Source: Dryomyza anilis (Eukaryota > Arthropoda > Insecta > Diptera > Dryomyzidae). Taken from it: DNA of 64,000 nt. The notes under the pieces are model-generated. The model was not told where the DNA came from and searched no databases. It saw only the letters and a list, made by a program, of their open reading frames with translations. The stretch lies in contig OX638132.1 in the NCBI GenBank assembly GCA_951804985.1, positions 103,158,026-103,222,025 on the forward strand, in the 5' to 3' direction. The translations under genes and the position numbers were made by a program. Shown here one piece after another: positions 1 to 11,070 of the stretch (positions are counted from its first letter, which is position 1; the number at the start of each line of letters is the position of its first letter).

Positions 1-633
1 ATTATTTTTAAATAGTGATGCAGATCGATAGGTGCTTTAAAAATAAACAATTAATACTTCTACATCACTATTTTATTTTGTACCAATATAAAATTATAGC
101 AGAAAAACGAAGAAATTGGAAAAATTGAAAATCTTGTCAAGGGCGAATCTTTTCGTTTTTTTGCTATAACTCTTTAATGGTACAAGATAAAATAGTGATG
201 TAGAGTTATTAATTGTTTATTTTTAAAGCACCTATCGATTGACATCATTATTTAAAAATATTTTCCAAACATTTTTTCCTGCAAATAACAAATGGCAAAT
301 TAATGTTTGACAAAATATTTTTAAATAATGATGCTAATAGATAGGTGCTTAAAAGCAAACAATTATTGCCTTTACATTACTATTTTATAGCATAAAAAAC
401 AAAAATATTTGCGTTTTGATCAGGATATAGCCTCACAAAATCCGTATTTATAATTCAGTAGGTTGTCCAAATCTAAAGATATTTTATATACGTTACATTA
501 ATTGACGAATAAACCAAAATAACAGAAAAAATTGAAAAATATATACATTTTTAAAACACTTCAAACTTTAAAATTTGATTTCCCAACATTTTTAAAAATG
601 CACATTCGCCCCTTTTGCATGACGGTGACGATA
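1..633 (-). repeat. Foldback/MITE family A, copy 1 (cut by window start)
   Basis: Non-coding element made of alternating inverted units. Each unit carries a segment reading AAAGCACCTATCGATTG next to TCATTATTTAAAAATATTTT, once in each direction. The right terminus at about 600-633 reads CACATTCGCCCC and then GCATGACGGTGACGATA. Its reverse complement starts the copies at 21684 and 58573, so these are terminal inverted repeats. The left part lies outside the window. It sits in the intron downstream of Trc8 exon 4. No coding capacity is seen, so it is probably a non-autonomous DNA element. Confidence 0.7.
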
Positions 634-1468
634 TGTATTTATTTTTGATTTCCTTTTTGTACTTTTTGTAAAATACTGTTAAAAATATGAAACCGCAATG
701 GGTTCGTTCGGACAATTGAAAAAACAGTATGATCACAAATATGCAAATGATATAATTTATATAGATGTCACAAACAGATTTTTAAAGTTTTCATTCACAT
801 TTTCACTTTCCAGTATTTTAAGACACATTTTTAAACGAGATGTAATTTCGTCTATAGTCAGCATATCACAAATATTTAAAATATAATATGAACTGATTAC
901 CAATTGGCTGTAAAATTACAAGACCGCTTCGATTAGGAACTCTCCGGGCTGATATATTTTCTCCAATCCAATTTTTTTCCGATCCGATTTTTTTATATCT
1001 TATCCAATTAAAAAAATCCATGATTTCTTGACTTTTTTTATTAATTTTATTGATTTTTTGAACCACTGCTGGATGAAATATCGAAAATGTTCACATATGC
1101 AATTAAAACAGTGTGGATACATAAAAAATCAACAACATATTAGTCAACTTAGGTCTTTATGTAGAGCCAATTAATTTAATTATATACACCCAGTCGCCGG
1201 ATTTAATTAAGGACGATTCTATGATGATATAGACACTTAAAAAATGCAGAAAAGTTTAAACTAAGTTTAAACTTTCTCCGAAATATAGGACCTTAAAAAT
1301 TGCCTGGGGATGATTGAATATCGTCGCATATTCACTAAGAAAAATACTTACAACACACACATAAACCAACAATCTTCTTACGTATACTTTACAACGCTCA
1401 TACACACACATACAAATGCAATTAAATGGCATGATGATCTATATATTTTATAGGCTAATAAGACTCAC
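634..1468. other. Trc8 intron DNA, no recognised feature
   Basis: AT-rich sequence between the family A repeat and the donor site of Trc8 exon 4. I see no exon with RING-type cysteines on either strand, so the next Trc8 exon lies beyond the left edge of the window. Confidence 0.5.
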
Positions 1469-1643
1469 CTGATTCGAATATCAAAATCCAAGCACCATTA
1501 AAGAACAATAAAATGCCAAAACAAAACTCAACCGAATTACCGAATGCGCGTACATAATAGAGATAATCGTCCAGTTTCTCCCAAAAGGACTGTCGTCGCG
1601 CGTCGAGCAGGAAGAGCGTGTATGTTGCCAGTGAGACCAAAAC
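1469..1643 (-). CDS. Trc8: Trc8 coding exon 4
   Basis: Acceptor TTGTGCAG at 1651-1644 after a 62-bp intron. Encodes about residues 528-585, including TLFLLDARRQSFWEKLDDY and FGNSVEFCFGILLFFNGAW, the membrane segment block just before the RING-proximal part. Donor GTGAGT at 1468-1463 after TTCGAATCAG, phase 1. The rest of the gene is off the window. Confidence 0.92.
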
Positions 1644-4600
1644 CTGCACAAAAGAAGTGGCGTTCGATTGAAACCGTTATAATAAAGAATAGAGGAAAAA
1701 CTCACCTTTACCACCACCTCCACCGAAAACGCAGTCACCGCCAGCAGCCACGTTGATGGCGAATGACGTGACCACAACACACTGAGCAGACAAATAGGCG
1801 CCACCACGAGGAAGGCGCACACAGAGAGCGCACGCACATGACGCTTGCGCGATGGATTACGTGCGGCACTGAGCGACATCAGTATCGGCGATACAATGTT
1901 GTGCAAAAAGTGCAGCAGCGCCGTAATCAACAGGCATAAATTACGACAGAGCCGCACGAAACGTTTGTCGGGCGACAGCGAAGTGAGGCCGGTTTGCAGC
2001 GCCAAAATGTAGAAGAGCACGGCGGAGACGGTGCCCAAAGACTTCTCCTCCTCATTGTCAAATGTGAGCAAATACCACTGAAACACTTTGCCAATGTGAT
2101 GACATATTATAGAGATGACAGAGGTCATGCCCAGCACGGCGGTGAGTGTTTCGCAGCCGTCGACGAGCAGTTTCTGCATTGTGGGTAACAGCGCCATGCC
2201 TGTAATGCTATCGTTCATGAGCATGCAGATGAATTCCTCCGAAATGCTGTGTGTTTTTTTAGAGAAACAATTAAAATAACTCACAAGTTTTACTTTATTT
2301 TTGCCTACCGTATAGTCCAGAAAACTCGCAACACACTCGGCACATTCAGCCGCTGCCACTCGTTCTCAATCAGCGCCGACATGCCAAAGTTCGATATGAA
2401 ATTCATCGCGTACTGATAGCCATTGTAGACGGTTTTGCCCGCCTCCATGGCGCTGCTCATCAGTGTGATCTTCGTCAGTATGAGCGGCACCACATCAGCC
2501 ACCACGGGTATGTATCGGCGTACGTAGGGTGGCAGCGGCAACGGCAGCATACCAAGCAGTATAGGACTGGCAAATATTAGTGGCATCGCCTTTTGCAGTG
2601 GTGCACAACGTGGTCCGAGATGAATGAAGGCAAACAACATGCCCATGAACCACTGCGCCACTAGATGCGGCAACAGCGACATGGCTACGCTGCCAGTGCC
2701 CAGCAGTCGCGTTGTATTCAGCGATATTATGTCCTCCAGCAGGAAGGGACTTTCCTCGAGCAGCGCCAGTGCGGATACATTTGACCAGTAGGAGAGAAAT
2801 GTGAGACCGAGCGAGATGACAAACATGTAGACCATGACCAGGTGACGAGTCCAGAGCATAAATATGCAAGCAGCGCAGAGAAAGCCTGCAATAGGAAATT
2901 GGGAAAACATAAATTTTAGTTCAGACTGTTGTGTTTACAATTTTTATAGTCATATTGGTCATTTCATTATTGTTTAGAAAACAGTTTTATTTTTTACAAG
3001 AAGAATGATTCAACTTTTGATTGATTCTGATCGAATTTCATATAAAATTTTTAAACAAAGATTTTTAAATTCAATTTCTTGAACGATTAGTTTGTTTGTA
3101 AAACAATTTTTTGTATTGAGGCTAGAGATTGGCGCCTGATGCACGATAAAACACGGGATGCACAATAAAAGACAAGAAGAAAGACAAGAAGAAGCACGGA
3201 AAAACACGAAAAAAGCACGGGATCACATGAATGACTAGGCAAAACGTGAAAAATAATATTATAAACAGGGCCTTAAACCCTTTAGAATATCGGTTCAGGT
3301 TCCAAGCTTTTTAAAATAGCGGTTCCGATTCCGGATTCAACCAAAAAATTATATGTGTTCCGATTCCGGTTCCACACATTTTTTAATGATGGTTCCGATT
3401 CCGGTTCACAAAATCGAAACGATTTCGGTTACAATTTCAGTTCTTTGCTGTCCCAGAGAGGAAATAAAACCCTTGGAATATCGGTGCCGGTTCTTGTTAC
3501 AAGATATGAAAAATAGCGGTGCCGGTTCCGATTTCGGTTCCAACCAAAAAAAAATATATGGGTTCCGATTCCGGTTCCACAAATATTTTAAATCGGTTCC
3601 GGTACCGGTTCTTTACGGTCCCTTATTATAAATAATTCAAAAATTAACTTTACTACTGTTTGATTCCCTGAATCGGAACCACTCCGGAATCCGAACTATT
3701 ATATGTGGAACCGAGACCGATATTCCAAAGTGTGTTTGTCTCTGGTTAAAATACCACGAAATTCTTATTTTATGATGCTGGAAGTAAAGGGTTTTAAAAA
3801 TTGGAGTAGATCTAAAAAAAATCTTTTATGGTTGAGGCCTAATTTTAGAAGCACGGGCACGACAACAACTAGCACGCACGAAGAATTGCATGCACGAACT
3901 CAGATTTTCGGGCTTGACACGAAAAAAGCACGGCACGCGCTCATCTCTAATTGAGACATCGAAATTCGATACATGAAATTCGATCTCGATATTTAATTTT
4001 CGAGACTATAACTGAATGAATCGTTTTACCTTATCATGGTCTGAGCTACAAATAGGCAAAAACATCTCAAAATTCTTTGATAAAGTAGATCACAATATTA
4101 TTTTTGCACTTGGAATTCCTTTTAATTTGTTGAGGTGGATTAATTCTTATCTTGATTATCATACTCAAGTGTTTAAAATAAGTGATTTTTGCTCAAACGT
4201 ATTTGACGTAAAGTTTGGTGTCAGTTGGATCCGTTTTTTTTTTTTTTGTAATAAATAATCATTGAGATTTCTCTCGGGATAACGAAAATTCGCACCGGTT
4301 TCAGTTTAATGTACAGAAACTCGCACTAATTTAGAATAATCTAAACTCGCACCATTATTTATTTTGAAAAAATGACTTACCAAAATAAAAAAAAATTATA
4401 ATTTTATTAAAAAAAAAACACAATTGTACTTATTATTGACATCCGAAAGACATCAAGTAGAAAAATGTGAAACACAATAAATAACGTCCATGGGAACGTC
4501 ATTTGGAAAATCGATAAAAAAAAACAAATTAAAAATGTTTACCATCAATTAATTCCTTATAACTTTACTATTGCATCTAAGAAGCTGCATTGATGGTGGT

Positions 4601-7600
4601 GACATCGATAACCTTCCGAGTTTATGGGCTTCATGTTCAAATTTTGATTCCTTCAAATTATTTTCTTGAATACAGTTAGTGCGAATTTCCACTCATATAG
4701 GCAGACATTCGCACCGGTGCGAACGTATTTAAATGTCAATGTTTTACTATAAGTAGATCCAAAAATGTGATTAATACATAAAATCATTACTACTTGATAG
4801 ACTTTCTTCACAAAAAGTACCTAGTGAGTACTTTTTGATTCCAGACTAAACTTCAAAGTAGAGATGGGTGCGTGCCTGTTTTTGATGGCACGGACACGTC
4901 GATAGGTAACACGCACGAGTACGAGCCCGACGACTAAATTTACAGGCACGCACGAGAAGCACGGTAAAGAACGGGATTTAAAAAGTCACGAAGAAACATG
5001 ACAAAACACTGAAAAACACGACAAAACACGAAAAAAGCAAGAAAAGAAGGCGAAACGTGAAAAATAATACCGGAACCGTTTAGATTGTTGGAACCGAAAT
5101 AGTTATTAAAAATGTATGGAACCGGAACTGGAATCGGAACCAATATATTTTTCTGGCTGGAATCGGAACCGCTATTTTAAAAATCTCGGAACCAGAACCG
5201 GAACAGATATTATAGTGCCAATAAGGGAACGCAAAGAACCGGAATCGAAACCGTTATTTAAAAATGTAAGAAACTGGAATCGAAACCCATTTAATATTTT
5301 GGTTGAAACCGGAATCGGAACCAGAACTACAATTTTAAAAATCTGGGAACCTGAACCGGAACGCTATTCCAAAGGGTTTTAGTCCCCGTAAAAAAATTCA
5401 AAAATTATCTTTGATACCGTTTTATTCACTTAAATCCACAAGTAAAATTAAAACAACGGATTTTTAAGAAAAGGTTAAAATACCACGAAATTTTTTGTAT
5501 GTTCTGAAGCTGGAAGTAAGGGTTTTTAAAATTGGGATAGATACTATCCCATCTCTACTTCAAAGACCATATTTGATGTCAGTACAAGTACCCAGCGGGA
5601 AACGACAAGGGCATCAATAAAGAATCGAGGACATTGGAAAATTTGTCTTCGATGAATATGTCTACAACTATTTCATTCTAAAAAAAGATGTCATGCACCA
5701 TGTCATCATAGGACATTATGAACCTATATTAAGATATCATTAATGTAGCCTTCTTAGACAAGTAATAAATAACCCATCCAATTCTCAATTTTTTTTCATA
5801 TACAGGACAATCACCTGATGAAATATCTTGAATGCTGTATCTATGAATGACATGCATGTCATCGTTAATGGCATGTCATGCATAAAGTGGTGGACATTTG
5901 TATGTCATCAATACTTTGCCGGGCGAAAATGTTTTCGGTCAACAACCTACGTTTTTTTGAGATATATCTCAAATTGTTAATTTTTTACGCGATCTGTGTT
6001 ATGTGATTCTCGCGTGATTTTGAGACTCGTGTGATTTTTGTGAGATTTATCACACCGTGTGATATTGTGTGATGTTTCCACACTCTGGTTTGCTACATAC
6101 GCCATTTTTAGGTAAATGGAGTTGACAATCAATTTTATATGATTTATATACAGATTTATCGAATTTATGTAAGGCTTCTTTGTCATTTCCTATGTAGAAA
6201 ACAAATTCTCAAGAAGTAAGTTTGCTAATTAAATGTAAAAATGAAGAAAACTGTTTGTAAATAATAAAATTATTACGTTTTCTGAGTATTATTATGAAAT
6301 TTTTATACATTTTAAATTCTAGTAGATTTGTGGTTAGTTCGTTGGACTACGAGCGAAGAGTCGCTGGTCGTTCGACTATTAGTCGAAAGTTCCACAGTTC
6401 TGTCAACATCTTCTTTTTTCTCAATGTGGGTTTTTTTATGACAAATTTTGTGTGTGATTTAATGATTTTTGGTTGGTTACCATCTATTTGACATAATTGA
6501 ATAATAAAGGAATTATTGATGACATTTCCCACTGGTACAAATTTAATCAATTAAATATACAAATACCAGCTCTAAATTAAACGAGAAATATCTTTCTACA
6601 CTACACAGAATGTTGTTTAATTATTTGTAATTTATTTATTTTATGAAATTATTAGAATAAAATTGATTATTTTACAATAAAAAAATCTTAATAAATAATT
6701 TTGAATTATAAAACTTTTTTATTTATAGATTAATCATGATTTTCGATTTTAATCAATTAATCAGAAAAGTGTAAAAACTGTTCATAAATTATGTTGCTTG
6801 TACAAGTTTATGCACATTAACATATAACTAATGTTGCAATGTTTTTGTGCTAAGAATAATGAATCTAAATATAGCTCAAATCAATTTTGCTGGCTCTCTA
6901 ATTATTCGGCTAACGTACGACGCATGTTATCGCAAATTGTACTCAAACTACTATTGAAATATATGAGCATATTTTAGTTTAATATATTCCAAGATTTAAT
7001 AAATAAATTGCACTGACACCGTGATTTGCAGGTTTATTATTTTTTTTTTGTATTTAGTTCATTTTTCATTGTTTTTATTTGCATTTGTTATTTTTGCGTA
7101 GTGCACGATTTCTGTGTATATTAAAAGAAAAACGATAAAGGTTTCCAAAGCATTATCTTGAAATTTTAGAATTTAATACTAATACTTGTGCCAGACGACA
7201 ATGAATGTTTATATTTTGCTATTTTTACGTGAAAATATCATTGAGTAACTGTTGCCTGTTGAGGCTTTAATGTTTTTAGGTTTATCAGGCATGTTTTGTA
7301 ATTTACTTTCGAACGAAAATACCATAAAAAGAATCAATGAATTGCAATACGTTTCTTTTGTGTATAGTATATATATTTAAATTTCAAATATTATTTCTGA
7401 AAATGCATATCTAGTCTACAAATTAAAATCTTTGATTATCGTAGAATGAACTGCTTTATAATGTAGTGCAAAGTACACGAGCGTCAATAAATATTAATTT
7501 CTAAATGTTCTGTATATTGTTAACTTATCAACGATGGATATAAGTGATATTTCTTCTGTGCTCGCTATTAGATTATTGGAATGCGTATGTTTCGTATATT

Positions 7601-8484
7601 CAATTTTTGTATTTCTCCGCCATTTACAAGTGTCATTCAGAAAAGATCCATTGAAATTTGAAAATAAAATTTGAAATTCAACACATACGAAATAAAATTT
7701 GTTTTTAATATAATCTCATTTATTTAAATTTAAATAAATTAATCATAATACGTATCAAGAGATTATTATAAATTATTTGATTAATCGAAAAACTTGATAA
7801 ATCGAATAATCAGTTATTGATTAATCAAACACATGTATCGATTAATCGCACAGCCCTCATAAAAATCACAAAATACCTTTAAATTACTTTATTTTCTACT
7901 CGCCCTTTCCAGAGCTAACAACACGAAAATAGAATGACCACAACATGTGCCGACATTCTCATGCATTAGCTCCCCCCACCATAAAAACCAAATAACTTGA
8001 CCAACACAAAAATCGACTCACCTAGCACACATATGATGAACTTAACAGATGTTATTGACAGAATGTCCGATAGATTTGTGTCTTGCGCCAACTCATCCAG
8101 CATCACGCCAAAGGAACCGCTCAGCATGCCGCCCGTCGAGGCAACCGCTGACGCATTGTCGATCGCCTGTTCCAACACAGTGTTGGCGGCAGCAGTCGCA
8201 TTGCTAATGGTAGCATTTATCAGTGTAGACGTACTGTCGAGCAGTGCTTCCAGCGGTGAAGAGGCTGCAGAGTCCGATAAAACAGAACCACCACCGCTGT
8301 CGACTGTTGTGGCTGCCGCTGTTGTGGCGTCCGAAATCGTCGCATCGCCGCTGCTTTCTGTGCTTATGGGATAGAAACGTGTAGGGAGGCCCATGCCGAT
8401 TTTGAGAATTTCATCGATGACCATAATGGGCGGTACGCGCATCATGACATCCACGAGACCTAAGACTTTGGTGCGTATGGACAT
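1469..8484 (-). CDS. Trc8: Trc8 / RNF139-like ER E3 ubiquitin ligase, 5' four coding exons (partial)
   Basis: Multi-spanning membrane protein of the TRC8 (RNF139/RNF145) family. These are ER-resident E3 ligases with an N-terminal polytopic TRC8_N domain and a C-terminal RING-H2, acting in ER protein quality control and sterol-linked turnover. Coding exons on the minus strand are 8484-8022, 2885-2309, 2246-1706 and 1643-1469. They splice with consistent phases (1, 2, 0, 1) into about 585 residues without a stop. Family hallmarks are visible: VDVMMRVP near the N terminus, VLRVFWTIR at the exon 2/3 junction, LTAVLGMTSVIS, FYILALQTGL, MSLSAARN, FWEKLDDYLYYVRAFGN and FFNGAWILIFESG. The RING domain is absent because the gene runs off the left edge. 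Exon 1 carries a Ser/Ala/Thr-rich stretch (about residues 41-118) not typical of vertebrate members. The ATG at 8484 is the only in-frame Met before the conserved N-terminal helix. RNF145 is the alternative paralogue; the exon 4 motif fits TRC8 better. Confidence 0.9.
1706..2246 (-). CDS. Trc8: Trc8 coding exon 3
   Basis: Acceptor ACACAG, separated from exon 2 by a 62-bp intron of typical fly size. Encodes about residues 347-527, the best conserved part: DGCETLTAVLGMTS, FYILALQTGLTSLSPDKR, LCRNLCLLITALLHFLH, MSLSAA and STWLLAVTAFSVEVVVK. Donor GTGAGT at 1705-1700, phase 0. Confidence 0.92.
2309..2885 (-). CDS. Trc8: Trc8 coding exon 2
   Basis: Acceptor TTGCAG at 2891-2886, then GCTTTCTC. It restores a Gly codon with the single base left by exon 1. 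Encodes about residues 155-346 with several membrane segments and the stretch RLNVPSVLRVFWTIR, which corresponds to the conserved RxPxxLRxFW block of TRC8_N. Donor GTAGGC at 2308-2303, phase 2. Confidence 0.9.
3123..3949. mobile_element. hAT-type non-autonomous element 1
   Basis: Ends TAGAGATTGG and TCATCTCTA form a short terminal inverted repeat. They are flanked by ATTGAGGC (3115-3122) and ATTGAGAC (3950-3957), an 8-bp target duplication with one mismatch. Both properties are typical of hAT elements. The 827-bp interior is non-coding: repeated GGTTCCGATTCCGG words (3290-3620) and GCACG/AACACG words near the ends. A related copy in opposite orientation is at 4859. It lies in Trc8 intron 1. 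Confidence 0.75.
4070..4237 (+). pseudogene. Decayed jockey/CR1-type LINE reverse transcriptase fragment
   Basis: Frame 4016-4255 contains FFDKVDHNIIF, LGIPFNLLRWINSYL, TQVF and FGVSWIR. These follow the order of the LINE RT palm region (FDxVxH, then LGxxxxLLxWIxSYL, then GVPQGS). The stretch between H and LG is a few residues short, and the GVPQGS block has decayed to GVSWIR. Only about 56 residues remain, with no catalytic YADD, so this is a dead fragment inside Trc8 intron 1. Confidence 0.7.
4260..4850. other. AT-rich intron DNA with TTCGCACCGG words
   Basis: Non-coding. ATTCGCACCGG occurs at about 4290 and 4708 and related CTCGCACNA words at about 4320 and 4355, suggesting remnants of a degenerate repeat. 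No terminal repeats could be fixed. Confidence 0.3.
4859..5557. mobile_element. hAT-type non-autonomous element 2 with perfect 8-bp target duplication
   Basis: Starts TAGAGATGGG and ends CCCATCTCTA, a 10-bp perfect terminal inverted repeat. CTTCAAAG flanks it exactly on both sides (4851-4858 and 5558-5565), the 8-bp duplication expected for hAT. The 699-bp interior carries GGAATCGGAACC words and GCACGA/AAAACACG words, reverse-complementary to the element at 3123. There is no transposase frame, so it depends on a partner. Confidence 0.85.
5566..7739. other. Trc8 intron 1, AT-rich, few recognisable features
   Basis: Holds ATGACATGCATGTCAT, a 16-bp perfect palindrome near 5848, among other GACAT words (5690-5920); a GTGTGAT-rich patch (5990-6070); and a small GATTAATC patch at about 6727-6766. 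Otherwise nothing recognised. Confidence 0.4.
7740..7857. repeat. GATTAATC repeat family, fragment ending in CGCACAGCCCT
   Basis: Several GATTAATC words and variants, then the terminus GATTAATCGCACAGCCCT. The same terminus flanks the large copy at 11071-12744 and, slightly decayed, the copy at 60134. The left terminus is missing. It lies 165 bp downstream of the Trc8 exon 1 donor. Confidence 0.65.
8022..8484 (-). CDS. Trc8: Trc8 coding exon 1
   Basis: Encodes residues 1-154 plus one base. The start is the ATG at 8484-8482. The first helix (about residues 5-30) matches the family N terminus. Residues about 41-118 are low complexity, rich in Ser, Ala, Thr and Asn, with several N-x-S/T sequons. 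A second hydrophobic helix starts near residue 145. It ends in CTAG followed by donor GTGAGT at 8021-8016, phase 1. Reading on past the donor gives an unspliced extension that stops at 7966. Confidence 0.88.
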
Positions 8485-9239
8485 CTTGTGGGTTTTCTTT
8501 TGTTGATTCTTGGGGAGGGGGGTAGGCCAAGATGAGGTGTTGAATGCAGCTATTTATAGTTGTGATTGTTTTTGTGGAATGATATTGCAGCGCCACAAAG
8601 GCATGTGTAGGCAAAACTTTCGAGAGGTTTCGTTAGACAATGTCGTTATTTGTAACGTAAACAGAAGAACCTTTTGCACGGTAGAACGGACGGCGACTCG
8701 CTCTGGCCTCGATGCACTGCGGCAACAGCGTCAGCCAGTTACTCAGTCAGTCGCCGCACAATCACACGATTCTATACAGCAGCGAACTTTACACTTTCGA
8801 TTTGCAATTGCGACAACAACGACCACTTGACGCGACGAAAAGAAACGGTGTCGCAATTTTTCTATTTGTTACGATTTCGGTCTCAATTTGTATCCAATTT
8901 ATTATTATTTAGTTATTTTTTTTGTGCACTTCGTTTATTCTGAACTTTATTAGTTTTTTCGATTTCGCAATTCAATTATGGCGTTTTTTGCACAAGAAAT
9001 TTTCTTCAGCAACGAATTGAATTGGGATTGGATTGCAAAAAAAAAATAAGCAAATAATGCTAAACGTCAATTTTTGACGAAGAAGATGGTGAAAGAAAAA
9101 CTAGAAAGACTTTTCGACGAAGAAGATTTTGAAAAAGAAGAATGAACATTCAGCCGTTGTAGTCTAAGCCGTGTGACTTTAAGACGGCTTCGTACAGATG
9201 GGAAAATTGACTAGGTCAAAAAAGGGAACTGGTAACTAA
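8485..9239. other. Region upstream of Trc8 (5' UTR/promoter expected)
   Basis: This is where the 5' UTR and promoter of Trc8 should be. The stretch 8600-8830 is GC-richer than its surroundings. I could not place a transcription start, TATA box or upstream non-coding exon with confidence. Confidence 0.35.
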
Positions 9240-9320
9240 CCGGTTAGCTAACAGGTAATTGCAGGTTATTCTGCCGGTTACCTTTGTTCTACCATCGGGA
9301 GAAAGGTAACCGGCAGATTT
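9240..9320. repeat. CCGGTTA-rich patch with a 16-bp perfect hairpin
   Basis: TCTGCCGGTTACCTTT (9270-9285) is repeated in perfect inverted orientation at 9302-9317, with a 16-base loop. Just upstream is AACCGGTT, which matches the consensus site of the fly transcription factor Grainyhead. It is about 0.8 kb upstream of the Trc8 start codon. A regulatory role is inference; a small foldback relic is equally possible. Confidence 0.5.
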
Positions 9321-11070
9321 CTATCTGTGTGAAGTACATGTGACAAGACATCCCTTTCTAACTAAAGCATTGCGCTCATTTAAAAATAATCTTGTTGTCT
9401 CTTTTGTACCTCTTGCTATTTTTATGTCACATTGCCAGACCAAAAAAACCAAAACAGTATTGCCATAATTACTTTTTTCATAGATATTTTTATTTAGTAT
9501 ACTCTATTAAACAATTGTTTTAAAAAGTAATTAAATTAATAAAAATCATCCAGCGGCGCGGTGTGCATTTTTTGCCCTACAATGCCTTGGAAGACTGCAC
9601 GAATGTGCGCCAATGCGCTCGATGTGTGTCACGAATTTAAATTTTGACTATTTTTTATTATTTAACAATTGATAAAATCACTTTAATTCTTTTTTTTTAT
9701 CTTTTAACTACTATTCAACAAGACATTTTGTTTTGATGGAAAACATAAACAAAAGTCAAACCTATTGCTATCCCTTTCTCACGGAAAGTATGCTTCCGAT
9801 GTGTTTGTGAACATGCACATTTCTTTTATAGTGTGCGAACCAGTTCGAAATATCGATGACTATCGGTTAGCGATTTTTTGCTGGGGTTTTGGTTTTGACA
9901 TCTGAGTATTTGCTAAATGTCATACACATTTCACAGTTGAATATTGATGCTTGCTCCTCAAACGAGTTTTATAATTTATTTTGACTTTAAATTGGCAAAC
10001 ACAACTTTCAAAATAATTTTACATATATCTTTCAAAATAAAATCGCACGTATTCCGAAACTGTTATTACATTTTCAGGAAGCTTTTTAATATAGTCCTTC
10101 TTGAATTACCGAGGACGAGGCAGTTAAAAACAATCGCGTTAATTATATTTTTTCTTTTACTTATCTTGTTTGGTTTCCAGGAATTGCATTCTCCAACTAC
10201 TCCAATTTTATGGTTTTTGATCACAAAGTCAAATGAATTTAAATTAAACAAAAAGTATGAATAACGGAAGAAAATCGGTGCAGTTGATTTGGAGAATATA
10301 GCAAATTGAGGAAATGTCGCCATTTTTTTCCAGCATGAAATTTTTATGCTACATTTGCGCTGCCTTTGTTATCGATGAAAATCGATGACATTTTAACTCA
10401 AATATTTATAAACAAAAATGGAATTTAGATTGGAAAATATGTTTTCAATCAATTAAAAAGTTATAACTTTAATAAATTATTTTGTAAATTGACAGCTGAA
10501 ATAGCAGTGCATTCAATAAAAGTGAGCAGTCTCGCAGCTGCTGAGGTCGCTGAATGCAGCCATTGGGTAATATTAATAAAAAAAAGTATTTACTTTTAAG
10601 CAAGTCTACATTTTCTGAGTAAATATTTTTATTTTTTTCAAACGTTTGTATTAATGGCTACCAATTTCAAATTTTATTTTTTCAAACAAAATAAAGTGGT
10701 TTTAAGCATAGATATTGAAAAAAATGCTGATCATTTTGACAATTCGGAGCATTTGCTTCAAGTTTTGAACAAAGTCGATTTTTATTAATATGACCCATTG
10801 TGTCGTGAACTCCGTGTAAATGTTTCTTACATACTTAAAATTGTTCTTAAACTCAACAACCTCAAAAGGCCTACAAAAATTAACAATACGATAAAACAAA
10901 CACATATTTTAATCTTCAGTATATCATGTCAATTTCAAATTCAAAATATTATTCAAATTATTAAAAAAATACTTTTTTTTTGTCCGTGTAAAAAAGGATA
11001 AGTTAATTTCAAAATCGTGTAAAAAATATACGTAAATGTATTTTATTGTGAAAAATTTTAATTTTTACTC
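9321..11070. other. AT-rich intergenic DNA
   Basis: No gene or element recognised. ATCGATGA words occur near 9853, 10374 and 10383, resembling but not matching the DRE core TATCGATA. Confidence 0.4.
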
